Shown piece after piece: positions 38,852 to 48,332 of a stretch of 64,000 nt of DNA. Under the pieces are notes generated by a model. That model had not been told where the DNA came from. It did not search any database and saw only the letters and a program-made list of their open reading frames with translations. The position numbers and the translations under genes were made by a program. How positions within the stretch are numbered: the first letter of the stretch is position 1; the number at the start of each line of letters is the position of its first letter. The stretch comes from Variovorax fucosicus (GTDB taxonomy: Bacteria > Pseudomonadota > Gammaproteobacteria > Burkholderiales > Burkholderiaceae_C): assembly GCF_030316825.1 (NCBI RefSeq), contig NZ_JASZYU010000002.1:682001-746000 (forward strand). Reading direction: 5' to 3'.

Positions 38852-39450
38852 CACTTCTTGGCGGGTGCTTTGGCAGGCGCGGCGGCAGGTGCCTTGCCCT
38901 GTGCGCCGGCAGGTGCGCTGGTCGGCGCGCCGAGGGCCTTGGCGACCGATGCGTCGAGCGCGCGCAGCTTGGGTTCGATGGTCGGCTTGGTTTCTGCCAC
39001 CAGCTGCTTCGTCAGTGCCTCACCCATCTTCGGGTTGAGCTCGTCGTACTTCTTGCGCAGCGGCGAGCTGAGCCATGCGATGAGTTGGCGCAGTTCGTCT
39101 TCGCTGAAGTTGTCGGTCATGACCGGGCCGAGCGTGGTCGGTGCCAGCGTCATGGCCTTGTCGCGCAGGATCGGGTAGGCCTCGTCGAAATACTTCTTGA
39201 GCTCGGCATCGGCCGCCTTGGCAGCAGCTTCGCGCTTTTCGGCTGGCACTTGCGATTGCAGGTAGCCGGAGCCGGCCTGGGCGATCGGCGCGCTCGAGTC
39301 TTCCACGAGGCTGCGGGCCAGCACTTCGATGCCAGGGCGTTGCAGGTCGATGAGTTGCTTGACGAGGGCGGCCTTGCCGTCCTGTGCCCAGCCGATGGAG
39401 CTGGTGGCCAGGGTGGCAGCGACGAGTGCGAGCTTGAGGGTTTTCTTCAT
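38851..39450 (-). CDS. Exported DUF2059 protein
   Basis: A 199-residue protein with a signal peptide ([20 protein letters not shown], cleavage near residue 22). The helical DUF2059 core has [20 protein letters not shown] early and the conserved [17 protein letters not shown] near residue 115. The tail is Ala/Pro/Lys-rich. Its function is unknown. It lies between gyrA and serC, 14 bases after gyrA and coupled to serC, a position where many betaproteobacteria carry a DUF2059 gene. Confidence 0.88.
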   Translation of the reverse strand: MKKTLKLALVAATLATSSIGWAQDGKAALVKQLIDLQRPGIEVLARSLVEDSSAPIAQAGSGYLQSQVPAEKREAAAKAADAELKKYFDEAYPILRDKAMTLAPTTLGPVMTDNFSEDELRQLIAWLSSPLRKKYDELNPKMGEALTKQLVAETKPTIEPKLRALDASVAKALGAPTSAPAGAQGKAPAAAPAKAPAKK

Positions 39451-39464
39451 TCAGTTTCTTCCGT

Positions 39465-42098
39465 TCAGGATGTTGGATTGTCTTCAGGTTCAGGAGTGGA
39501 TTCGATGTCGCCGTTGGCATCGTTCTCGACGATGCGCTGCAGCCCGCTGAGCTTGGCCCCTTCGTCGAGGCCGATCAGGGTCACGCCTTGGGTGGCGCGG
39601 CCCAGCTCGCGGATTTCGGCGACCCGGGTGCGCACAAGCACACCCTTGTCGGTGATGAGCATGATCTCATCGTCCGAATGCACCAGTGTGGCCGCAACGA
39701 CCTTTCCGTTGCGCTCACTCTGTTGAATGGCAATCATGCCTTTGGTTCCGCGACCATGACGCGTGTATTCGGTAATGCTTGTACGTTTCCCGTAACCATT
39801 TTCCGTGGCCGTCAGCACGCTTTGCTGTTCGTCTTCGGCCACCAGCATGGCAATCACGCCCTGGCCGTCTTCCAGCATCATGCCGCGCACTCCGCGTGCA
39901 TTGCGGCCCATCGGCCGCACATCGTTCTCGTCAAAGCGCACAGCCTTGCCGCCATCGGAGAACAGCATCACGTCATGCGCGCCGTCGGTCAGTGCGGCGC
40001 CGATCAGGTAGTCGCCCGGATCAAGATCGACCGCGATGATGCCGGCCTTGCGCGGGTTGCTGAATTCGTCGAGCGTGGTCTTCTTGACCGTGCCCATCGA
40101 GGTGGCCATGAACACGAACTGGTCGGCCGGGAAGGTGCGCTTCTCGCCGGTCAGGGCCAGCACCACATTGATCTTCTCGCCTTCCTGCAGCGGGAACATG
40201 TTGACGATCGGGCGGCCGCGGGAGCCGCGCGAGCCCGCTGGAACCTCCCAGACCTTGAGCCAGTAGAGCCGGCCCCGGTTCGAGAAGCACAGGATGTAGT
40301 CGTGCGTGTTGGCGATGAAGAGCTGGTCGATCCAGTCGTCTTCCTTGGTTGCAGTGGCCTGCTTGCCGCGGCCGCCGCGCTTCTGGGCCCGGTATTCGCC
40401 GAGCGGCTGGCTCTTGATGTAGCCGCTGTGCGAGAGCGTCACGACCATGTCGGTCGGCGTGATCAGGTCTTCGGTCGAGAGGTCGTAGGCGCTGTGCTCG
40501 ACCTGGCTGCGGCGCGCGCCCAGCTTGGTCTGGCCGAACTCCTGCTTGATCGAGCCCAGTTCGTCGCCGATGATGACCGACACGCGCTCCGGCTTGGCCA
40601 GGATGTCGAGCAGATCCTCGATCTCGGACATTACTTCCTTGTATTCGACGACGATCTTGTCCTGCTCCAGGCCGGTCAGGCGCTGCAGGCGCATTTGCAG
40701 GATTTCCTGCGCTTGCGTTTCCGACAGCCGGTAGAGGCCGTCGTTACCCATACCGAAATCGGCTTCGAGGCCCTCCGGGCGATAGTCGTCGGCATTGACC
40801 ACGCCGCCATCGGCACGCGTGCGGGTGAGCATCTCACGCACCAGCTTGCTGTCCCAGCGGCGAGCCATCAGGTCGGTCTTGGCCACCGGCGGCGTCGGGG
40901 CGTTGCGGATGATCGCGATGAAATCGTCGATGTTGGCAAGCGCTACCGCCAGGCCTTCGAGCACATGGCCGCGTTCGCGCGCCTTGCGCAGCGTGAACAC
41001 CGTGCGGCGCGTCACCACTTCGCGCCGGTGCTGCAGGAAGACCTGGATCAGGTCTTTCAGATTGCAGAGCTTCGGCTGGCCGTCGACCAGCGCCACCATG
41101 TTGATGCCGAAGGTGTCCTGCAGTTGCGTCTGCTTATAGAGGTTGTTCAGCACCACCTCGGGCACTTCGCCGCGCTTGAGCTCGATCACCAGGCGCATGC
41201 CGGACTTGTCGGACTCGTCCTGGATGTGGCTGATGCCCTCTATCTTCTTCTCGTGCACCAGCTCGGCCATGCGCTCCTGCAGCGTCTTCTTGTTGACCTG
41301 GTAGGGCAGCTCGTCGACGATGATCGCCTGGCGCTGGCCACGGTCGATGTCTTCGAAGTGGCACTTCGCACGCATGATCACCTTGCCGCGGCCAGTGCGG
41401 TAACCGTCCTTGATGCCGTTGATGCCGTAGATGATGCCGCCGGTGGGGAAGTCGGGCGCCGGGACGATTTCCATCAGCTCGTCGATCGAAGCTTCCGGTT
41501 GTCGCAGCAGATGCAGGCAGGCGTCCACCACTTCATTGAGGTTGTGGGGCGGAATGTTGGTGGCCATCCCGACGGCGATCCCGGCCGAACCATTGACCAG
41601 CAGGTTGGGGAACCGCGCGGGCAGGACAAGCGGCTCCTGCTCGGAACCATCGTAGTTGGGGCCGTAGTCGACAGTTTCCTTGTCGATATCCGCCAGCAAC
41701 TCATGGGCGATCTTGGTCAGCCGGATTTCGGTATAGCGCATGGCCGCCGCGTTGTCACCGTCGACAGAGCCGAAATTGCCTTGGCCATCGACCAGCATGT
41801 GGCGCAATGAAAAGGGCTGCGCCATCCGGACGATCGTGTCGTAAATCGCGCTGTCGCCGTGCGGGTGGTATTTACCCATCACGTCGCCCACGATCCGCGC
41901 GCTCTTTCGGAACGCCCGATTCCAATCGTTGTTTTGCTCGTGCATGCCGTACAGCACGCGCCGATGCACCGGTTTGAGGCCGTCCCGGGCATCCGGCAGG
42001 GCGCGACCGACGATCACGCTCATGGCGTAGTCGAGGTAACTGCGGCGCATCTCCTCTTCGAGACTGATGGGCAGGGTTTCTTTGGCGAACGAGGTCAT
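39465..42098 (-). CDS. gyrA: DNA gyrase subunit A
   Basis: An 877-residue GyrA. The breakage-reunion domain holds the catalytic Tyr in [10 protein letters not shown]. The quinolone region reads [20 protein letters not shown], with the Ser and Asp equivalent to E. coli Ser83 and Asp87 unchanged, so no classic resistance substitution is seen. The C-terminal beta-pinwheel carries the GyrA box [12 protein letters not shown] 42098 gives the family N-terminus ([17 protein letters not shown]); a longer frame upstream runs into the divergent ompA region. Confidence 0.97.
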   Translation of the reverse strand: MTSFAKETLPISLEEEMRRSYLDYAMSVIVGRALPDARDGLKPVHRRVLYGMHEQNNDWNRAFRKSARIVGDVMGKYHPHGDSAIYDTIVRMAQPFSLRHMLVDGQGNFGSVDGDNAAAMRYTEIRLTKIAHELLADIDKETVDYGPNYDGSEQEPLVLPARFPNLLVNGSAGIAVGMATNIPPHNLNEVVDACLHLLRQPEASIDELMEIVPAPDFPTGGIIYGINGIKDGYRTGRGKVIMRAKCHFEDIDRGQRQAIIVDELPYQVNKKTLQERMAELVHEKKIEGISHIQDESDKSGMRLVIELKRGEVPEVVLNNLYKQTQLQDTFGINMVALVDGQPKLCNLKDLIQVFLQHRREVVTRRTVFTLRKARERGHVLEGLAVALANIDDFIAIIRNAPTPPVAKTDLMARRWDSKLVREMLTRTRADGGVVNADDYRPEGLEADFGMGNDGLYRLSETQAQEILQMRLQRLTGLEQDKIVVEYKEVMSEIEDLLDILAKPERVSVIIGDELGSIKQEFGQTKLGARRSQVEHSAYDLSTEDLITPTDMVVTLSHSGYIKSQPLGEYRAQKRGGRGKQATATKEDDWIDQLFIANTHDYILCFSNRGRLYWLKVWEVPAGSRGSRGRPIVNMFPLQEGEKINVVLALTGEKRTFPADQFVFMATSMGTVKKTTLDEFSNPRKAGIIAVDLDPGDYLIGAALTDGAHDVMLFSDGGKAVRFDENDVRPMGRNARGVRGMMLEDGQGVIAMLVAEDEQQSVLTATENGYGKRTSITEYTRHGRGTKGMIAIQQSERNGKVVAATLVHSDDEIMLITDKGVLVRTRVAEIRELGRATQGVTLIGLDEGAKLSGLQRIVENDANGDIESTPEPEDNPTS

Positions 42099-42284
42099 GA
42101 GCGGCACGCAGACAGCAAGGAGGCGAAATTTTACGCCGTGAGGGGTGTCGCAACGCCGCAACACAAGGCGGCTATTCCGCCTCCGTCCTACGATTCCGGG
42201 GGCGGCGGCGGCCTGTTTGCCAAAGACCCTATGGCACAATCGCCTCAACGTTTTGGGTGGTGGTCACTTAAAGCGTCCTTGATT

Positions 42285-42306
42285 CGCAGCGCGGCTGCGG
42301 CTTTTT
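42285..42306 (+). promoter_or_regulatory. Hairpin plus T-run in the ompA-like gene leader
   Basis: CGCAGC/GCTGCG pair around GCG (42285-42299), then GCTTTTT, ending five bases before the ribosome-binding sequence AAGAGGAGA of the OmpA-family gene. It resembles a short intrinsic terminator placed inside the leader, so it may attenuate transcription or stabilise the mRNA end. The remaining gyrA/ompA spacer (42099-42284) must hold both divergent promoters, which I cannot place with confidence. Confidence 0.35.
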
Positions 42307-42322
42307 CCCCAAGAGGAGAACC

Positions 42323-42973
42323 ATGAAGAAACTGAATAAAGTGGCGATGATGTTTGCAGTCGCTGCGCTCGCCACTGCCGCCGGCGCGCAGACCCGTGTC
42401 ACCGCAGCAAATGGCGGTCCTACGATCGACAACTGGCAAAACGGCACCGGCGAACTCGTCTGGAAGAACGGCACCAATGAACTGTGCTGGCGCGATGCCA
42501 ACTGGACGCCTGCTACCGCAGCCGCCGGTTGCGACGGCGCGATCGTCCCCGCTCCTGCAGTGACCCCCGCCGCCCCGGCCGCAGTGGTTCCGCCGGCCGC
42601 TGGCCCCGCAGTTGCTGCGTCGAAGGTTACCTTCGCTGCTGACGCCTTCTTCGACTTCGACAAGTCGGTTCTGAAGCCTGAAGGCCGTGCGAAGCTCGAC
42701 GATCTGGTCTCGAAGATCAAGGGCGTGAACCTTGAAGTCATCATCGCCGTCGGCCATACCGACTCGATTGGCTCGGACGCCTACAACCAGCGCCTGTCGG
42801 TTCGCCGTGCAGAAGCCGTCAAGGCCTACCTGGTCTCCAAGGGCATCGAACGCAACCGCGTGTACACCGAAGGCAAGGGCGAGAAGCAACCTGTTGCGGA
42901 CAACCGCACCAAGGAAGGTCGCGCCAAGAACCGTCGCGTGGAAATCGAAGTTGTCGGTACCCGCGCCAACTAA
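42323..42973 (+). CDS. OmpA-family outer membrane protein
   Basis: A 216-residue protein with a signal peptide (cleavage after residue ~23, AAGAQT). A short Trp-rich segment follows (WQNGTGELVWKNGTNELCWR), then an Ala/Pro linker, then an OmpA peptidoglycan-binding domain from residue ~98. Its diagnostic NxxLSxxRAxxVxxYL pattern is YNQRLSVRRAEAVKAYLVSK, and RTKEGRAKNRRVEIEV ends the domain. It lacks the eight-strand barrel of E. coli OmpA and is probably a small periplasmic or lipoprotein-like cell wall anchor. Strong ribosome-binding sequence AAGAGGAGA and a terminator directly after suggest high expression. Confidence 0.92.
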   Translation: MKKLNKVAMMFAVAALATAAGAQTRVTAANGGPTIDNWQNGTGELVWKNGTNELCWRDANWTPATAAAGCDGAIVPAPAVTPAAPAAVVPPAAGPAVAASKVTFAADAFFDFDKSVLKPEGRAKLDDLVSKIKGVNLEVIIAVGHTDSIGSDAYNQRLSVRRAEAVKAYLVSKGIERNRVYTEGKGEKQPVADNRTKEGRAKNRRVEIEVVGTRAN

Positions 42974-42996
42974 GTAATCCGAAAGGATTCTTAAGG

Positions 42997-43021
42997 AACC
43001 CCGCTACGGCGGGGTTTTTTT
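42997..43021 (+). terminator. Rho-independent terminator of the OmpA-family gene
   Basis: AACCCCGC (42997-43004) pairs with GCGGGGTT (43009-43016) around TACG, followed by a run of T ending at 43021. A textbook terminator 24 bases after the stop. Confidence 0.92.
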
Positions 43022-43043
43022 ATGTCCGCTTCATAATCGTCCG

Positions 43044-43763
43044 ATGACAAATAACTTGAATGCCGACCCCGCGGAGTTGGCCAAATTTTCGGAATTGGCC
43101 CATCGCTGGTGGGATCTGGACAGCGAATTCCGGCCATTGCACGAAATCAATCCGTTGCGGCTCGACTGGATTGACGGCATTTCGCCGATAGCGGGTCAGC
43201 GCGCGCTCGACGTCGGTTGCGGCGGCGGCATCCTGGCCGATGCCATGGCGCGAAAAGGCGCCGACGTGCTCGGCATCGACCTGGCCGACAAGGCGCTCAA
43301 GGTGGCTCAGCTGCACGCGCTCGAAGCCGGCACGCGCGGCGTCAAGTACCGGGAGGTCAGTGTCGAGGCGCTGGCAGCCGAGCAACCGGGCAGCTTCGAC
43401 GTGGTCACCTGCATGGAAATGCTCGAACACGTGCCGCAGCCGGCCTCGGTCGTTCAAGCCTGCGCCGCGCTGGTCAAACCGGGCGGCTGGGTGTTCTTTT
43501 CGACCATCCATCGCAATTTCAAGGCGTTCATGCTCGCGATCGTGGGCGCCGAGTACGTGCTCGGCATGCTGCCGCGAGGAACGCACGAGTACCAGAAGCT
43601 GATCCGGCCGAGCGAACTTGCTGCTTACTGCCGGAGTGCGGGGCTGGAACTGCGGCAGACCAAGGGTTTGCAGCACAACCCGGTGACGCGGCGCTACTGG
43701 CTCAACGACGACACCAGCGTGAACTACATGTTCGCAACGCAACGGCCGGCAGCCTCCCTGTGA
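43044..43763 (+). CDS. ubiG: Ubiquinone biosynthesis O-methyltransferase
   Basis: A 239-residue SAM methyltransferase of the UbiG family, which performs both O-methylations in ubiquinone synthesis. Motifs are WWDLDSEFRPLHEINPLRL near the start, ALDVGCGGGILADAMA (SAM site, residues ~53-68), VTCMEMLEHVP and STIHRNFKAFMLAIVGAEY. The stop overlaps gph (GTGA). The product feeds the quinol oxidase encoded upstream in the window. Confidence 0.95.
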   Translation: MTNNLNADPAELAKFSELAHRWWDLDSEFRPLHEINPLRLDWIDGISPIAGQRALDVGCGGGILADAMARKGADVLGIDLADKALKVAQLHALEAGTRGVKYREVSVEALAAEQPGSFDVVTCMEMLEHVPQPASVVQACAALVKPGGWVFFSTIHRNFKAFMLAIVGAEYVLGMLPRGTHEYQKLIRPSELAAYCRSAGLELRQTKGLQHNPVTRRYWLNDDTSVNYMFATQRPAASL

Positions 43764-44431
43764 AGCAGCGGCACGACATCCTGGCCGTGCTGTTCGATCT
43801 TGACGGCACGCTGGTCGACAGCGCCCCCGAGCTCGGTGCCGCGGCCGACAAGATGCGCACCGACCGCGGCATGCCTTCCCTGCCACAGGCGTTGTATCGG
43901 CCGCTGGCCGGCGCGGGCGCGCGTGGCATGCTTGGCGTTGCCTTCGGCATCACCCCCGAGGCGGCGGAGTTCGATGCCCTGCGCGAAGAGTTCTATGTGA
44001 ACTACGAAACCCGCATGCTCACTGGAACCCCCGTCTTCGACGGCATACCCGAACTGGTCGATGCGCTGCGTGCCCAGGGCCTGGGCTGGGGCGTGGTGAC
44101 CAACAAGGCGGCCCGCTTTACCGATCCGCTCACACGGGCCATGCCACTGTTCGCGAGTGCCGGCGCCATCGTGAGCGGTGACACCACCCCGTTTTCCAAG
44201 CCGCATCCGGAGCCGCTTCTGGAGGCGGCGCGCCGGCTTGGCGTTGCCCCCGGGCGCTGCATGTATGTGGGGGATGACGAGCGCGACATCGTTGCCGGGC
44301 GCGCAGCCGGCATGCAGACGGTCGCGGCGACCTACGGCTACATGGGCGACCAGGCCGACGCCAACCTTTGGAATGCCCATGCGGCCATCGCATCGCCGCT
44401 GGAACTCTTGCAAATGCTGAAGCAGGCCTAA
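43760..44431 (+). CDS. gph: Phosphoglycolate phosphatase (HAD family)
   Basis: A 223-residue HAD hydrolase. Motif I is LFDLDGTLVDSAPEL (nucleophile Asp), motif II is VVTNKA, motif III Lys is in FSKPHPEPLL, and motif IV is MYVGDDERDI. It removes phosphate from 2-phosphoglycolate; members next to ubiG are often also called MupP-like, so the substrate is not settled. GTG start at 43760 overlaps the ubiG stop. Its stop codon TAA is part of the likely tmRNA -10 box. Confidence 0.9.
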   Translation: MKQRHDILAVLFDLDGTLVDSAPELGAAADKMRTDRGMPSLPQALYRPLAGAGARGMLGVAFGITPEAAEFDALREEFYVNYETRMLTGTPVFDGIPELVDALRAQGLGWGVVTNKAARFTDPLTRAMPLFASAGAIVSGDTTPFSKPHPEPLLEAARRLGVAPGRCMYVGDDERDIVAGRAAGMQTVAATYGYMGDQADANLWNAHAAIASPLELLQMLKQA

Positions 44432-44434
44432 AAT
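44408..44434 (+). promoter_or_regulatory. Likely tmRNA promoter inside the end of gph
   Basis: TTGCAA (44408-44413) and TAAAAT (44429-44434) are separated by 15 bases, and the -10 box ends 9 bases before the mature tmRNA 5' end. The -10 box contains the gph stop codon. The spacing is slightly short, so the -35 assignment is tentative. Confidence 0.5.
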
Positions 44435-44443
44435 GCGAGTCTT

Positions 44444-44830
44444 GGGGCTGCACTGGTTTCGACGTGGGTTCGGAATCGCAGCGGGGCATGTCGAGCTGAA
44501 TGCGCTCGTAAAACAGATTCAAACAAACTAACTGCAAACGACGAACGTTTCGCACTCGCTGCTTAATTGCCAGTGAGCTTTGCAACAGCAGGCCGATGGG
44601 CTGGGCAAGGGGGTGACAGAGCAATCTGACACCTCCCGGCTGCAAAGATAATTACATGGGCTGGCTCCGATCCGGGTACCTTGGGTCGGGGCGAGAAAAT
44701 AGGGTGCTGGCGTCCGGTTTAGCGTGCGACTGCGCGACTCCGGGAGCGAGACTCAAATCAGATCGCTAAGCATGTAGATCTGCGCGAAGAAGGCTTGCGG
44801 ACGGGGGTTCAAATCCCCCCAGCTCCACCA
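44444..44830 (+). ncRNA. ssrA: Transfer-messenger RNA (tmRNA)
   Basis: A 387-base tmRNA that rescues stalled ribosomes. The 5' GGGGCTG pairs with 3' CAGCTCC before ACCA, forming an alanine-type acceptor stem with the G3-U70 identity pair. The 5' part has the family sequence CTGCACTGGTTTCGACG, and the T-arm reads GGGGGTTCAAATCCCCC. The tag reading frame starts at GCA 44534 and encodes ANDERFALAA followed by TAA (44564-44566), the tag usual in Burkholderiales. The terminal CCA is encoded. Confidence 0.97.
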
Positions 44831-44841
44831 ACCACCGGACA

Positions 44842-44877
44842 GGCCCGGCCGTCTTGCGACGACCGGGCTTTGTTTTT
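44842..44877 (+). terminator. Rho-independent terminator of ssrA
   Basis: GCCCGG (44843-44848) pairs with CCGGGC (44863-44868), with a second CGTC/GACG pairing inside, followed by TTTGTTTTT. It lies 12 bases after the tmRNA end. Confidence 0.88.
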
Positions 44878-44956
44878 AGGACTGCGGGATTCGTGGCTAT
44901 AGTCAGTGCCGCTGGAGGCCTGCCAGGCGGCCGGTCTTATTCCCCAGGAAAACAAC

Positions 44957-46552
44957 ATGCCGGACACCCTGACCTCTGCGATCACGAGCTACTACGACAC
45001 GGTCCCGTACGACTCGCATCCATTTCCGCAGACGGCTGCAGAGCATCTGGAATCGCTGGCCTACCTGTTCGGACTCGATGCCACGCCGCCCGCACAGGCT
45101 CGGGTGTTGGAGTTGGGCTGCGCGGCGGGCGGCAACCTGCTCCCGTTTGCGGCACGGCATCCGGGCGCCAGAGCCTTGGGCATCGACCTGTCGCCGGTGC
45201 AGGTGGCGCAGGGCGTGGCGGCCATCGGGCACACGAAGCTCGGCAATGTCGAACTGCGCGCCTTCAACATCGCCGACATCGACGCATCGTTCGGTCAGTT
45301 CGACTACATCGTCTGCCACGGCGTCTACAGCTGGGTGCCGCCGGCAGTGCAGGACGCGATCCTGCGTGTCTGCTCGGAAAACCTGGCCCCGAATGGCGTG
45401 GCCTATGTCAGCTACAACGTTTACCCGGGCTGGAAGGCGCGCGAGATCGTGCGTGACGCGATGATCCTGCGCGGTGGTCCGCGCGACGAACCCGACGAGA
45501 AGCTCTCGTACGCGCGCGGCATGCTCGAGTTCCTCGAACAGTCGGCCCGACCGGACAGCGTGCTGAAGAAAACGCTCGAGGAAACGATGCCGATCGTGCG
45601 GAATGCGAACAGCTCCTACCTGCTGCACGAGTTCCTCGAGCCCTGCAATGCGCCCTGCTATTTCAAGGAATTCGTCGAGCGCGCGGGCGCGCATGGCCTG
45701 GCCTATCTGGCCGATGCCGAGCCCTCGACCATGTTCGTGCAGAACTACGGCGAGAAGGTGCGCGAGCCGCTGCTGCGCGAATGCGGCGGCAGCCAGATCA
45801 TGATCGAGCAGTACCTCGACTTTCTGGTCAATCGCACTTTCCGCCAGACGCTGCTGGTCAAGAAGGAGCGTGTCGGCGAGATCCGTTACCGGCTCGATCC
45901 GACCCGGCTGCGCGTGCTCGGCTATGCCGGCGTTTTCCTGCCCGACGACGGCACCCCGATCGCGCTCGACGGGCCCGAGCAGCCCTGCACCGCGATCCGC
46001 AATCTCAAGGTCACGTTGCGCCTGCCGGTGCACAAGGCGGTGGCCCAGGTGCTGGATCAGAACTATCCGGCGGCCGTGCTGCCCGATGCCCTGGTCACCG
46101 AGGTCTCCACCCGCACGGGTGAGCCGCGCAGCGCGGTCGAGCCCTTCGTGATGGCGATGCTCGAAGAACTGCTGATCCTGGGCGCGGTGCGGCTGCGGCG
46201 CAGCCCGGTCGAGGCCGCAGCGCAGGTGTCCGAATTTCCCCGGGCCCTCGACGCGGTGCGCCACGCGCCGGGCCTTGCGCTGAGCACCGGCCCCAGTGCC
46301 ACTGCCTGCAACCAGTGGCACGAGCAGGTCGCGTTGTCGCCGCTCGAGCGCTGCCTGCTGCCGCTGCTCGATGGCGCCCATGGGCACGAGGCGCTGGCCG
46401 AGCATCTTGCGGGCGAAGCGCGCGCCGAGCGGCTGCGCTTCATCAAGGACGACCAGTTGCTGACCGAAGAGGGCGCGCTGCGCGACTTCACGCGGCAGCA
46501 GGTGGCGCTCGCGCTGAAGGACCTGCGGCGCAAGGGGCTTCTGGCAGCCTGA
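44957..46552 (+). CDS. Class I SAM methyltransferase with regulatory domain
   Basis: A 531-residue protein. Residues ~40-165 form a SAM-dependent methyltransferase fold (VLELGCAAGGNLLPFA, SAM loop at 52-59; YIVCHGVYSWVPP). Residues ~215-300 match the methyltransferase regulatory domain type (SYLLHEFLEPCNAPCYFKEF), and the remainder is a winged or helical C-terminal region. The same layout is seen in the rickettsial protein-lysine methyltransferases PKMT1/2, so a protein substrate is possible; no target can be named. ATG 44957 follows AGGAA at a good distance. It stands alone after the tmRNA. Confidence 0.8.
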   Translation: MPDTLTSAITSYYDTVPYDSHPFPQTAAEHLESLAYLFGLDATPPAQARVLELGCAAGGNLLPFAARHPGARALGIDLSPVQVAQGVAAIGHTKLGNVELRAFNIADIDASFGQFDYIVCHGVYSWVPPAVQDAILRVCSENLAPNGVAYVSYNVYPGWKAREIVRDAMILRGGPRDEPDEKLSYARGMLEFLEQSARPDSVLKKTLEETMPIVRNANSSYLLHEFLEPCNAPCYFKEFVERAGAHGLAYLADAEPSTMFVQNYGEKVREPLLRECGGSQIMIEQYLDFLVNRTFRQTLLVKKERVGEIRYRLDPTRLRVLGYAGVFLPDDGTPIALDGPEQPCTAIRNLKVTLRLPVHKAVAQVLDQNYPAAVLPDALVTEVSTRTGEPRSAVEPFVMAMLEELLILGAVRLRRSPVEAAAQVSEFPRALDAVRHAPGLALSTGPSATACNQWHEQVALSPLERCLLPLLDGAHGHEALAEHLAGEARAERLRFIKDDQLLTEEGALRDFTRQQVALALKDLRRKGLLAA

Positions 46553-46589
46553 TCCGGTATCCGCTGCTGAAACCCAAGGAGAGGTCTGA

Positions 46590-48329
46590 ATGAAGCAATA
46601 TCGCTGCTGGACATCCGGTTTGCGCGCCACCGTCGCCGCGGCGCTCACGCTGGCGGGCGCGGCGCACTTGCACGCCGCATCGCACGCGCCCGTTGCGGCG
46701 CAGAACGGGATGGTCGTCAGCGCGCAGCACCTCGCGTCGCGGGTCGGCGTCGACGTGCTCAAGAAGGGCGGCAACGCGGTCGACGCAGCGGTGGCCGTGG
46801 GCTACGCGCTGGCGGTTGTCTACCCTGCTGCCGGCAACCTCGGTGGCGGCGGCTTCATGACCATGCAACTGGCCGACGGCCGAAAGACCTTTCTCGACTT
46901 CCGCGAGAAGGCGCCACTGGCCGCCACCGCCAACATGTACCTCGACAAGGACGGCAACGTCGTCAAGGGCCTGAGCACCAACGGTCACCTCGCGGTCGGT
47001 GTGCCTGGCACCGTGTCGGGCATGGAAATGGCGCGCGAGAAATACGGCACCATGAAGCGCGCCGCGCTGATCGCACCGTCGATCGCGCTGGCCGAAAAAG
47101 GCTTTGTGCTGCAGCAGGGCGACGTCGACATGCTGGCGACCGCCACTGCCGATTTCAGGAAAGATCCGGTGTCGGGCGCGATCTTCCTGAACAGGGGCGA
47201 GCCCTTCGCGGTCGGCCAGAAGCTGGTGCAGAAGGATCTGGCGAAAACGCTCAGGGCCATCAGCACCAACGGTGTCGACGGCTTCTACAAGGGCCCGGTC
47301 GGCGCCGCCATCGTGGCCTCGAGTCAGGCCGGCAAGGGCATCATCACCCAGGCCGATCTCGACCAGTACAAGACCCGCGAGCTCGCACCGATCGAATGCG
47401 ACTACCGGGGCTACAAGGTCGTGTCAGCGCCGCCGCCGAGTTCGGGCGGCGTGGTGATCTGCGAGATCCTCAACATCCTCGAGGGCCATCCGCTCAAGGA
47501 GCTCGGCTACCGGTCGGCAGAGGCGGTGCACTACCAGATCGAGGCCATGCGCCACGCCTACGTGGATCGCAACAGCTACCTGGGCGACCCCGACTTCGTG
47601 AAGAATCCGCTCGACCGCCTGCTCGACAAGGGCTACGCCGAGAAGATCCGCGCCGTGATCGATCCGAAGAAGGCCGGCGTCTCCAAGGACATCAAGCCGG
47701 GCGTGGCGCCACACGAGGGCAGCAACACCACCCACTACTCGATCACCGACCAGTGGGGCAATGCGGTGTCGGTCACCTACACGCTGAACGACTGGTTCGG
47801 CGCCAAGGTCACGGCCGCCAAGACCGGCGTGCTGCTGAACAACGAGATGGACGACTTCACCTCGAAGATCGGCGTGCCGAATCTTTATGGCCTGGTGCAG
47901 GGTGAAGCCAACGTGATCGCACCCGGCAAGCGCCCGCTGAGTTCGATGAGCCCGACCATCGTCACCAAAGATGGCAAGCCCGTCATGGTGGTCGGCACGC
48001 CGGGCGGCAGCCGCATCATCACCGCGGTGCTGCTGACCCTCCTGAACGCGATCGACTACGGCATGAACGTGCAGGAAGCGGTCGACGCGCCGCGCTTCCA
48101 CCAGCAATGGCTGCCGGACGTGACCAATGTCGAGGCCCATGCCATCAGCCACGACACGCGCAAGCTGTTGACCGACATGGGCCACAACCTCGGCGTGCCG
48201 CACCCGGCCAACCATCTGGCCGCGATCATCGTCGGTGCGCCATCGCTGGGTGGCAAGCCGGTCGGCAACAACCGCTTCTACGGCGCCAACGATCCGCGCC
48301 GCAACACCGGCCTGGCGCTGGGCTACTGA
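46590..48329 (+). CDS. ggt: Gamma-glutamyltransferase
   Basis: A 579-residue periplasmic proenzyme that hydrolyses or transfers the gamma-glutamyl group of glutathione. A signal peptide covers residues ~1-30. Self-cleavage occurs before the catalytic Thr380 in NTTHYSITD, giving large and small subunits. The substrate-binding RPLSSMSPTIV motif and the oxyanion GTPGGSRI are present. The lid-loop region has the typical length. Ribosome-binding sequence AAGGAGAGG lies just upstream, and the downstream rsuA-like gene starts 3 bases after the stop. Confidence 0.95.
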   Translation: MKQYRCWTSGLRATVAAALTLAGAAHLHAASHAPVAAQNGMVVSAQHLASRVGVDVLKKGGNAVDAAVAVGYALAVVYPAAGNLGGGGFMTMQLADGRKTFLDFREKAPLAATANMYLDKDGNVVKGLSTNGHLAVGVPGTVSGMEMAREKYGTMKRAALIAPSIALAEKGFVLQQGDVDMLATATADFRKDPVSGAIFLNRGEPFAVGQKLVQKDLAKTLRAISTNGVDGFYKGPVGAAIVASSQAGKGIITQADLDQYKTRELAPIECDYRGYKVVSAPPPSSGGVVICEILNILEGHPLKELGYRSAEAVHYQIEAMRHAYVDRNSYLGDPDFVKNPLDRLLDKGYAEKIRAVIDPKKAGVSKDIKPGVAPHEGSNTTHYSITDQWGNAVSVTYTLNDWFGAKVTAAKTGVLLNNEMDDFTSKIGVPNLYGLVQGEANVIAPGKRPLSSMSPTIVTKDGKPVMVVGTPGGSRIITAVLLTLLNAIDYGMNVQEAVDAPRFHQQWLPDVTNVEAHAISHDTRKLLTDMGHNLGVPHPANHLAAIIVGAPSLGGKPVGNNRFYGANDPRRNTGLALGY

Positions 48330-48332
48330 ACC

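Noticed and set aside
39588..41810. Long open frame (740 codons) on the plus strand across gyrA
   Set aside because: It is antisense to a certain housekeeping gene, of unnatural composition, with no domain.
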